From an uncultured Collinsella sp. (lineage in GTDB: Bacteria; Actinomycetota; Coriobacteriia; Coriobacteriales; Coriobacteriaceae): a DNA stretch of 16,514 nucleotides. Made by a program: the position numbers and the translations under genes. The notes under the pieces are model-generated. The model worked only from the letters and a program-made list of their open reading frames with translations. It was not told where the DNA came from and did not search any database. This document shows positions 1-5,999 of this stretch, in pieces; position 1 is the stretch's first letter; every line of letters starts with the position of its first letter. Location of the stretch: assembly GCA_900547345.1 (NCBI GenBank), contig URGG01000040.1, positions 1 through 16,514 of the forward strand, given 5' to 3'.

Positions 1-16
1 GTGTGGCGCGAGGGAG

Positions 17-44
17 GTGCGCCCGGCAAGGGAACCGGGCGCAC
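17..44 (-). terminator. GC-rich hairpin downstream of oppF
   Basis: A perfect 10-bp inverted repeat (GTGCGCCCGG at 17-26 and CCGGGCGCAC at 35-44, 8-nt loop) lies 16 nt after the oppF stop codon on the minus strand. It sits where the peptide-transporter operon should end. The sequence after the stem on the minus strand (CTCCCTCGCG) has no U tract, so it is not a textbook intrinsic terminator. It may instead stabilise the 3' end or work with Rho. The stem is seen directly; the role is inferred. Confidence 0.55.
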
Positions 45-60
45 GGGAGGGAAAGCGAGG

Positions 61-888
61 CTACTCGCCGAGCTTGGGGTGCAGCAGCGACGGCGCAGCG
101 CCGAGCAGCATCTTGGTGTAGGGGTCCTGGGGGTGCTGGAAGACCTGCTTGGCCTCGCCCTGCTCGACGATCCTGCCGCCATTCATAACGATGATGTCGT
201 CAGAGATATAGCGGACCGTCTGGATGTCATGGCTGATGAACACCATGGCCAGGCCGAGCTCCTTCTTAAGGTCGGTCAGCAGGTTCAGAATCTGCGCGCG
301 GACCGAAACGTCCAGAGCCGAGGTGGGCTCGTCGGCGATGATGGCATCGGGGTTCAGCGACAGGGCACGGGCAATTGCGACGCGCTGACGCTGGCCGCCC
401 GAAAGCTGACCGGGAAGAACCTCGGCGGCGGAGCTGGGCAGACCGGTGAGCTCCAGGAGCTCCTTGACGCGCTTCTCCTGCTCGGCCTCGGTACCCAGGT
501 TGTGGACGCGCATGGGGTCGAGCAGCTGCTCGCGAACGACCATGCGGGGATTGAGCGCCGTGGCCGGGTTCTGGAACACGACTGAGATGACGCGACCCAT
601 GTGGCGACGGTCCTCGGCGGTACGTTTGGTAACGTCCTTGCCCTTAAAGTAGACCTTGCCGCTCGTGGGGGCCTGCAGGCCGCACATGACGTTGGCGGTG
701 GTGGACTTACCGCAACCGGACTCGCCGACGATGCCGATCGTCTGACCGGGCATGAGCTTAATCGTTACACCCTGGACGGCGTGAACCAGGTTGGGGTGCA
801 GAATCGAGCCGGTACGGGTCCTAAAGGTGACGTGGACGTCATCAAGGAAGATGATCGGCTCGACGCCGTTGACTGCGGTCTCGCTCAT
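61..888 (-). CDS. oppF: Oligopeptide/dipeptide ABC transporter, second ATPase subunit (OppF/DppF type)
   Basis: A 275-aa cytoplasmic ATPase that powers peptide import together with the ATPase half of OppCD. Visible motifs: Walker A GESGCGKST at residues 55-63, Q-loop Gln106, signature LSGGQ at 162-166, Walker B DAIIADEP at 181-188 with its catalytic Glu, and H-loop His220. The N-terminal 'EPIIFLDDVHVTF' is typical of the family. The ATG follows the oppCD stop codon with no gap, and its SD (GAGGTGAT, about 893-900) lies inside the 3' end of oppCD, so translation is probably coupled. It is shorter than many OppF proteins (about 300-330 aa) because the C-terminal extension with the conserved cysteines is missing; the protein ends soon after 'DPYTKMLLGA'. 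Substrate (oligo- versus dipeptides) cannot be told from sequence. Confidence 0.93.
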   Translation of the reverse strand: MSETAVNGVEPIIFLDDVHVTFRTRTGSILHPNLVHAVQGVTIKLMPGQTIGIVGESGCGKSTTANVMCGLQAPTSGKVYFKGKDVTKRTAEDRRHMGRVISVVFQNPATALNPRMVVREQLLDPMRVHNLGTEAEQEKRVKELLELTGLPSSAAEVLPGQLSGGQRQRVAIARALSLNPDAIIADEPTSALDVSVRAQILNLLTDLKKELGLAMVFISHDIQTVRYISDDIIVMNGGRIVEQGEAKQVFQHPQDPYTKMLLGAAPSLLHPKLGE

Positions 889-2904
889 CTACATCACCTC
901 CGCGTGAGGGGTCAAACCATTTGCCTTGAGCACCTCGTCGGGGAGCTCGGAATAGAAGTGCTCGGTACCGGGCACGCGCTTGAAGACCGGACGGGTGTCC
1001 AGGCCAATACGCGGATGGCTCGAGCGGGGCGCGAAGCGATCGCCCTTGGGGAAATCGCGCGGGCTCGGAACGGCGCCGGGCACCTGGTGCAGGCGACCCG
1101 AACCGCTCTCGATGGACAGAACGGAACCCAGAAGACCGCGGGTGTACTCGTGGATCGGGTTGGTGAGCAGCTCCTTGGTGGGTGCCTGCTCGATAACCTG
1201 GCCAGCGTACATAACCGTGATGTTATGGGCAACCTCGGCGACCAGAGCCAGGTCATGCGAAACGAAGATCATGGCAAAGCCGAGCTTGGCCTGAAGATCG
1301 TTGAGCAGCTTGATGACCTGCTTCTGGACGGTAACGTCCAGAGCGGTCGTGGGCTCGTCGCAGATGACCAGCTTGGGGTCGCGGGTAAGGGCCATAGCGA
1401 TCAGGACACGCTGACGCTGGCCGCCGGAAAGCTCGTGCGGATAGCTCTCGAGCGTGCGCTTGGGATCGAGGCCGACGAGCTCCAGGAGCTCCTCGGCGCT
1501 GCGGGTTCCGCCGCGCTTGGTGAGCTGCTTCATCTGGGCAGAGATGAGCATGGAGGGATTAAGCGAGGACAGGGCGTCCTGATAGACCATAGCGATATCG
1601 GTACCGCGCAGGCCGAACCACTCCTTCTTGCTCATCTTGAGCAGGTCACGGCCCTCCCAAAGAACCTCGCCGGAAAGATGCTCGTCATCGTCAGTCAGGC
1701 CCATGATGGCCAGCGTGGTGATGGACTTACCGCAACCGGACTCGCCCACCAGGCCCATGGTCTGACCAGGACGAACGTCAAAGTTGACATGGTCGACGAC
1801 GTTGATATCACCGTGATGCTCAAACTGGATGCAGAAGTCACGGACCGAGAGAATCGGCTCAACGGACTCGTCGGGCACGTGGCGATCGTCACGCTTGAGC
1901 TCGACATCGCGCAGGGCGCCAAGGCGAGCGGAGAGGGACTGGGCCTGCTCCTTGTAGGCGCGAACGGGGTCGGAGACCAGCAGGTCGGCCTCGCGACGCT
2001 TGGAGGAATCGGTAGGATCCAGGGCAGCGGAGGGAGCAGCGGCCATGGCGTCGGTAATGCCCTCGGAGAGGATGTTGAGCGCCAGGCAGGTGATCATGAT
2101 GGCCAGGCCCGGGAACAGCGCCTGCCACCAACGGCCGGCGAGCACGCCGCCGCGGGCGTCGGCGAGGATGTTGCCCCAGGTAGCGGTGGGCTCCTGGATA
2201 CCAGCGCCGATGAAGGTCAGCGAGGCCTCGAAGATGATGGCGTCGGCGACCAGGGTAACGGTGAAGACCATGATCGGGGCGATGCAGTTACGCAGAACAT
2301 GCTTGATCAAAATCCACGGAGCCTTGGCGCCGGAAACGATGACCGCGCGGACATAGTCCTCGCCGTACTCGGACACGATGTTGGCGCGTACGATACGGGC
2401 AATCTGCGGAGTGTACATAAAGCCGATGGCGAAGATGATCGACGGCACGGAGTTGCCCAGGATGGAGACGAAGACGGCCGCGAGGGCGATGCCCGGGATG
2501 GACATGATGATGTCCAGGATACGCATGATCGTCTCGGAGACGGCCTTGCGCGAAACCGCTGCAAGGGCGCCCACGACCGAGCCGCAGACCAGAGCCATGG
2601 CAGTGGCGCCAAAGCCGATAATCAGCGAGTAACGACCACCGTAGAGCATACGCGACAGAATGTCGCGACCCTTATCGTCGGTACCGAAGATAAATCCGTT
2701 GCCGGGAGCCTGGCGAGCCTTAAAGATCTCGACCGGGCTATAGGGGGCAAGAAGGGGCGCCAGGATCGCAGTCAGGGCGACCAGCACCAGCACGACGGCG
2801 GCAATCTTAGAAGACAGCGTCATCTTCTTCCAGCCACCGAGCTTGAGCCCCTTGGAGGCAGCCTTCTCGAGCTGCTCGGTTTGCTTCTCTCGAATCTTTA
2901 CCAT
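889..2904 (-). CDS. Fused peptide ABC transporter permease (OppC/DppC) and ATPase (OppD/DppD)
   Basis: A 671-aa fusion of the second permease with the first ATPase. Residues about 33-290 are an OppC-type permease: first membrane segment about 34-54, the FGTDDKGRDILSR motif at 73-85, a core of membrane helices, and an EAA coupling loop around 183-206 (DYVRAVIVSGA...KHVLRN). A hydrophilic linker of about 60 residues (290-350) leads to the ATPase: Walker A GESGCGKSI at 387-395, Q-loop Gln442, LSGGQ at 492-496, Walker B KLVICDEP at 511-518, H-loop His550. The reading frame is open and uninterrupted, so this looks like a real fusion. The ATG lies 3 nt after the oppB stop; the SD is modest (AGGACGG). 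The C-terminal region keeps the OppD framework (PKGDRFAPRSSHP, 619-631) but has lost every cysteine of the usual Fe-S motif. Permease-ATPase fusions of this kind are known in actinobacteria. Confidence 0.92.
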   Translation of the reverse strand: MVKIREKQTEQLEKAASKGLKLGGWKKMTLSSKIAAVVLVLVALTAILAPLLAPYSPVEIFKARQAPGNGFIFGTDDKGRDILSRMLYGGRYSLIIGFGATAMALVCGSVVGALAAVSRKAVSETIMRILDIIMSIPGIALAAVFVSILGNSVPSIIFAIGFMYTPQIARIVRANIVSEYGEDYVRAVIVSGAKAPWILIKHVLRNCIAPIMVFTVTLVADAIIFEASLTFIGAGIQEPTATWGNILADARGGVLAGRWWQALFPGLAIMITCLALNILSEGITDAMAAAPSAALDPTDSSKRREADLLVSDPVRAYKEQAQSLSARLGALRDVELKRDDRHVPDESVEPILSVRDFCIQFEHHGDINVVDHVNFDVRPGQTMGLVGESGCGKSITTLAIMGLTDDDEHLSGEVLWEGRDLLKMSKKEWFGLRGTDIAMVYQDALSSLNPSMLISAQMKQLTKRGGTRSAEELLELVGLDPKRTLESYPHELSGGQRQRVLIAMALTRDPKLVICDEPTTALDVTVQKQVIKLLNDLQAKLGFAMIFVSHDLALVAEVAHNITVMYAGQVIEQAPTKELLTNPIHEYTRGLLGSVLSIESGSGRLHQVPGAVPSPRDFPKGDRFAPRSSHPRIGLDTRPVFKRVPGTEHFYSELPDEVLKANGLTPHAEVM

Positions 2905-2907
2905 AAT

Positions 2908-3864
2908 CTACACCGTCCTGATGCGCGGGTTGATGAGCAGGTAGAGCATGTCAACCACGATGTTGATGATGATGAAGGCAAGAGCAACGACGATAACGAC
3001 GCCCTGAACCAGGTTCGCCTCGTTGCCCTGAACGCCCTGCAGAATCGCGGTGCCCATGCCGGGGAGGTTGAAGATAACCTCGATGACGACAGCGCCGCCC
3101 ATGAGGTAACCAATCTTAAGACCGAGGGTGGTGACCGGGGTGATCAGCGCATTGCGAAGAACGTTGATGCCGACGACGACCTTCTCGGGAACGCCGGCGC
3201 CGCGAGCCATACGGACATAATCCTTGTCGAGCTCCTCGACCATGGCGGTACGCACGATACGAGTCATCTGGCCCGTCAGCGGAAATGCCAAGGCGATGGC
3301 GGGCATGATCATACGTCCCAGATAGCCAACCGGATTCGTGGTGAAGTGAGGCAGAGCACCCGATGCCGGGAGCACCTTAAGGTAGGAAGAGAACAGCAGG
3401 ATCAACAGAACGGCAAGCCAGAACGACGGGGTTGCCAAGCCGGCGATGGAAAAGACGCGGATCACTTGGTCCGGCCATTTGTCGCGATACAGTGCCGCGA
3501 TGACGCCGAGCAAAAACGAAACGACCGCACCGATGGCAAGACCGATGAAGGTCAGCTGCATCGTGACGGGCAGGGCCGTGGAGATGCGCTTGGCAACGGA
3601 GTTGCGAGCAGCACCATAGGTGCCCATGTCGCCATGGATCAAATCGCCCATATAGCGCACGTAGCGCACGGGCCAGGGGTCGTCCAGACCATACTTCTCA
3701 TGGTACTCGGCAACCGCCTCGGGCGAGGCACCGTCACCCAACGCCGTGTAGGCGGGGTCGGTCTTGGAGAACGACATAAGGAAGAACACCAGGACGGTGA
3801 CGCCCAATGCCATGATCGGCAGCGCCACAAGACGCCTTCCAATCAAACGTAGCAAGTTGTTCAC
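2908..3864 (-). CDS. oppB: Oligopeptide/dipeptide ABC transporter permease (OppB/DppB)
   Basis: A 318-aa inner permease subunit that pairs with the OppC half of OppCD to form the translocation pore. The N-terminal segment (LLRLIGRRLVALPIMALGVT) is typical of the family. Membrane segments are visible at about 9-31, 103-125, 137-160, 184-200, 247-268 and 287-310, with an EAA loop at 215-238 (DYVRMARGAG...INVLRN) that docks onto the ATPases. The start is set at GTG (3862-3864) because a strong SD (AAAGGGGAG) precedes it. The open frame extends to a TTG at 3897, but that would put the SD inside the gene and add a non-family leader. It lies 157 nt behind oppA and 3 nt ahead of oppCD, in the same frame as oppCD. 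Confidence 0.93.
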   Translation of the reverse strand: MNNLLRLIGRRLVALPIMALGVTVLVFFLMSFSKTDPAYTALGDGASPEAVAEYHEKYGLDDPWPVRYVRYMGDLIHGDMGTYGAARNSVAKRISTALPVTMQLTFIGLAIGAVVSFLLGVIAALYRDKWPDQVIRVFSIAGLATPSFWLAVLLILLFSSYLKVLPASGALPHFTTNPVGYLGRMIMPAIALAFPLTGQMTRIVRTAMVEELDKDYVRMARGAGVPEKVVVGINVLRNALITPVTTLGLKIGYLMGGAVVIEVIFNLPGMGTAILQGVQGNEANLVQGVVIVVALAFIIINIVVDMLYLLINPRIRTV

Positions 3865-3868
3865 GTTC

Positions 3869-3880
3869 TCTCCCCTTTCT
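3869..3880 (-). promoter_or_regulatory. Shine-Dalgarno site that fixes the oppB start
   Basis: On the minus strand AGAAAGGGGAGA precedes GTG at 3864 by about 4-6 nt. The anti-SD-like AAAGGGGAG core favours this GTG over the upstream in-frame TTG at 3897. Confidence 0.75.
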
Positions 3881-3925
3881 TTTGTCGGTAGGACCAACTG
3901 GTATATGAGTACGGATACTCATTAC

Positions 3926-3959
3926 AAGACCCGAGCGACATCGTTGCCGCCCGGGTCTT
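3926..3959 (-). other. Hairpin in the oppA-oppB intergenic region (attenuator candidate)
   Basis: AAGACCCG (3926-3933) and CGGGTCTT (3952-3959) form a perfect 8-bp stem. After one A/C mismatch the stem continues by 3 bp (GCG/CGC), closing a 10-nt loop. It lies in the 157 nt between oppA and oppB. In the operon direction no U tract follows (GTAATGAG). On the plus strand the stem is followed by TTTGTTTC, but no plus-strand gene ends here. A partial terminator or 3'-end stabiliser that lets the binding protein be made in excess over the membrane subunits is the likely role, as is known for other peptide-transport operons. The role is inferred. Confidence 0.55.
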
Positions 3960-4006
3960 TGTTTCAACTATGAGGATACGGTCCCAACGACCGACATCCT
4001 GCATAC

Positions 4007-4022
4007 AGACTCAAGCGAGTCT
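4007..4022 (-). other. Small hairpin overlapping the oppA stop codon
   Basis: AGACTC (4007-4012) and GAGTCT (4017-4022) form a 6-bp stem with a 4-nt loop. On the minus strand it begins with the last base of the oppA TAA stop. Together with the larger hairpin about 47 nt further downstream it makes a two-stem-loop 3' end for the oppA message, consistent with protection of that part of the transcript. The stem is short, so chance is possible. Confidence 0.4.
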
Positions 4023-5635
4023 TACGCCTTGACGGTCGCGACGCCCCTGAAGGACATGCTCGTCGTGCCGATGCCCTTGAAGCCATCGAGGGCCTCGCCG
4101 TTGGGCGCGGTGGACGGATCGTCCCAGGAAGCGGAGACGGTCTTGACGTGGACAACGGGGTACAGAACGGCGTTGTCAGCGATGATATCGAAGCACTCGT
4201 TCCACTTCTTCTGCTGCTCGTCGCCCTCGGCGGCAAGAGCCTCGTCCATGAGACCGTGGAGCTTCTCCCACTCAGCGGACTCCTTCCACGGGCAACGGGT
4301 CTGCATCCAGACGTTGTCGCCGTACCACCAGTTGAGCAGCAGGTCGGGGTCGGCGCCGAAGCAGGAAGGATCGCCAGGGGCAAGGAGGATATCGTAGGCC
4401 TCGCCGCCGTCGATGGCAGCGTAGGTGGCCGGCGAGGTATCGGTCTGGATGGTCACATCGAAGCCGAGAGCGTCGAGGTCGTTCTTGACCTGGGCGGCCA
4501 TGCCCTTGATCTGCTCGTTGTCGGTGGTGCGCAGGGTGATGGCGCCCGGGGTGATGCCAGACTCCTCGATGAGCTTCTTGGCCTTCTTGGCGTCAGTCTT
4601 GTACACCGTGGAAGCCTCATGATAGTTGGTGAAGCTCTTGGGCAGGTAGCAGCTGGCAGCGGTGGCAAGGCCGGCGAAGGTGTTGGTGATCATCTTCTCG
4701 GTGTCGAGCGCGTACATGACGGCCTGACGGACCTTGACGTTGTTCCAAGGCTCCTTGGCGACGTTGAACATGATGAAGCGGGTGCCGAAACCCTGAACGT
4801 TATCGATCTTGCAGCCAGCGCTCTCGAGCTGGTCGACGGCGTCAGCGGTGACGAGCTCCATAACGAGCGTGGAGCCCTCCTGCTGAGCGGTAACGCGAGC
4901 GGTGGGGTCGGTCAGGATGCTGTACTGAATCTTCTTATCCTCGGCAGCATACTCACCGTTGTACTCGGGGTTGGGAACCAGGGTGATCTCGGTATCGGAG
5001 ATAGAGTCGTACATCCAGGGGCCGGAGCCGATCGGCTGCTTGGCGCGATCCTCCTCGGTCTGGGTAGCCGGGGTAACGCGGACGATGGCCAGACGATCCT
5101 TGAGCAGGGAGAAGTTGGGGACCTTGGTCTTGACCGTCACGGTGCTGGCGTCCTTGGCCTCGATGGACTCGAAGGGCTGGAAGAACGGAGCATAGGTAGC
5201 GGAAGCGGCGCAAGCGGTGTAGGAGGCAACGACATCGTCAGCGGTGACCTCGGTGCCATCGGAGAACTTGGCGCCCTTGCGGATGGTGACCTCGAAAGTG
5301 GTGTCGTCCACGGACTTGGGATCGTCGGTGGCGAGCTCGTTGAAGGTGCTGTAGTCGTGGTAATCGATGCCGTAGAGACCCTCGACGACGTGCCAGTTAG
5401 CACCCAGGCCCACAGCGGAGCCGGTGCTGGCGGGATCGAAGCTGGACGGAGCGTAAGCGGAACCAGCGGTGATCACGCCGCCGCCACGGTTGGCGGAATC
5501 GGTGGAACCGGAAGCGGAACCCTCGTCGCTAGAGCTGCCACCGCAGCCGGTGAGACCAAGCCCTGCGACAGCAGCGACGCTGCCGGTGAGGCCGAGGAAC
5601 GAACGCCTGGACATACCCTTGTTGATGATGGCCAT
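4022..5635 (-). CDS. oppA: Peptide-binding lipoprotein of the Opp/Dpp ABC transporter (SBP family 5), Tat-type signal
   Basis: A 537-aa extracytoplasmic receptor that binds peptides and delivers them to the OppB/OppCD pore. The N-terminus has a twin-arginine motif (SRRSFLG, 9-15), a hydrophobic stretch, and a lipobox LTGC at 28-31. Cys31 is therefore the likely lipid-anchored first residue of the mature protein. A Gly/Ser-rich tether (32-52) follows. The mature domain shows family-5 hallmarks: SSFDPAST near 64-71, VVEGLYGID, the repeated 'FSDGTEVTADDVV' element, GSGPWMY and the VRQAVMYALD motif. The ATG at 5633-5635 is chosen because AGGAG (5641-5645) stands 5 nt upstream; an in-frame TTG at 5650 would lie upstream of that SD. 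It is the first gene of the operon, so the promoter must be in the 5636-5999 gap. Peptide length preference cannot be read from the sequence. Confidence 0.93.
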   Translation of the reverse strand: MAIINKGMSRRSFLGLTGSVAAVAGLGLTGCGGSSSDEGSASGSTDSANRGGGVITAGSAYAPSSFDPASTGSAVGLGANWHVVEGLYGIDYHDYSTFNELATDDPKSVDDTTFEVTIRKGAKFSDGTEVTADDVVASYTACAASATYAPFFQPFESIEAKDASTVTVKTKVPNFSLLKDRLAIVRVTPATQTEEDRAKQPIGSGPWMYDSISDTEITLVPNPEYNGEYAAEDKKIQYSILTDPTARVTAQQEGSTLVMELVTADAVDQLESAGCKIDNVQGFGTRFIMFNVAKEPWNNVKVRQAVMYALDTEKMITNTFAGLATAASCYLPKSFTNYHEASTVYKTDAKKAKKLIEESGITPGAITLRTTDNEQIKGMAAQVKNDLDALGFDVTIQTDTSPATYAAIDGGEAYDILLAPGDPSCFGADPDLLLNWWYGDNVWMQTRCPWKESAEWEKLHGLMDEALAAEGDEQQKKWNECFDIIADNAVLYPVVHVKTVSASWDDPSTAPNGEALDGFKGIGTTSMSFRGVATVKA

Positions 5636-5704
5636 GTCTTCTCCTATCAATAGAGAATCTTACTCGGGAGCACCTAGACTTGCCCCCGCGCAACTTGCGG
5701 ACGA

Positions 5705-5732
5705 TATATACCTTACCTACCGACGAACCCAA
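5705..5732 (-). promoter_or_regulatory. Candidate promoter for the opp operon
   Basis: On the minus strand TTGGGT (5727-5732), a 16-nt spacer, then TATATA (5705-5710). The -35 matches TTGACA at 3/6 and the -10 matches TATAAT at 4/6. Transcription would begin near 5698, giving a leader of about 60 nt before the oppA ATG. An alternative is TTGTCA (within 5801-5810) with TAGTAA overlapping the dyad at 5772-5794. Neither is strong, so the call is tentative. Confidence 0.35.
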
Positions 5733-5753
5733 CTGAGGTGCCGCGCTCGGCGA

Positions 5754-5836
5754 CCGATACATACATACGCTTGAACGGTATTTACTACCGTTCACCGAAT
5801 TCGTTGACAAACGATTCGCCAGACAGTATGTATCGG
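5754..5836. repeat. 11-bp inverted pair flanking the oppA upstream dyad
   Basis: CCGATACATAC at 5754-5764 is the exact reverse complement of GTATGTATCGG at 5826-5836, with 61 nt between them. The 9-bp dyad at 5772-5794 lies between the two arms. This is either a pair of regulator sites in opposite orientation that could support DNA looping, or the base of a long RNA stem. The match is seen directly; the function is inferred. Confidence 0.55.
5772..5794. promoter_or_regulatory. 9-bp-arm dyad, candidate operator upstream of oppA
   Basis: TGAACGGTA (5772-5780), spacer TTTAC, then TACCGTTCA (5786-5794): perfect 9-bp arms and a 23-nt site, which is the size of a dimeric repressor operator. It lies about 40 nt upstream of the -35 candidate at 5727-5732 and overlaps the alternative -10 TAGTAA. 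The binding protein is unknown; no regulator gene is in the window. Confidence 0.5.
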
Positions 5837-5999
5837 CGAGGTGAGATATCAGTCTTCGTCAACCCGCAGGATAGCAGGGTTTTCGCTTGGGTTAGTCAAA
5901 CGTTTTAGCGTTAATAAAACCCGAAACCAGCAGGCAATCATGGCGAAATAAATGGTTGAAAATCGCGCAATCATGTATATCAGTTGTTTAGGCTCGTGT

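Larger units (their letters stand above)
5636..5999. other. 364-nt intergenic region between uvrC and oppA
   Basis: No convincing gene lies in this gap. It is more AT-rich than its surroundings. From the oppA side it holds the oppA SD, a promoter candidate (5705-5732), a long inverted pair CCGATACATAC/GTATGTATCGG (5754-5764 and 5826-5836) and a 9-bp dyad (5772-5794). Nearer uvrC it holds a 9-bp direct repeat GCAATCATG (5934-5942 and 5967-5975). I found no clean intrinsic terminator for uvrC; only weak GGGTT/AACCC pairings are visible around 5863-5922. Confidence 0.6.

Noticed and set aside
601..3852. A 1083-codon open frame on the plus strand, antisense to oppF, oppCD and oppB
   Set aside because: Its translation is low-complexity, rich in Asp, Gly, His and Arg, with no recognisable domain. 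It is explained by GC-rich codon use on the other strand and by the three opp genes sharing one reading frame. The minus-strand genes have clear motifs and SD sites.
4148..5653. A 501-codon plus-strand open frame antisense to oppA
   Set aside because: Gly/Val/Leu-rich shadow translation without family motifs; oppA on the minus strand is unambiguous.
5863..5922. Possible intrinsic terminator of uvrC
   Set aside because: Only 4-5 bp GGGTT/AACCC pairings with bulges, and no T tract on the minus strand; too weak to call.
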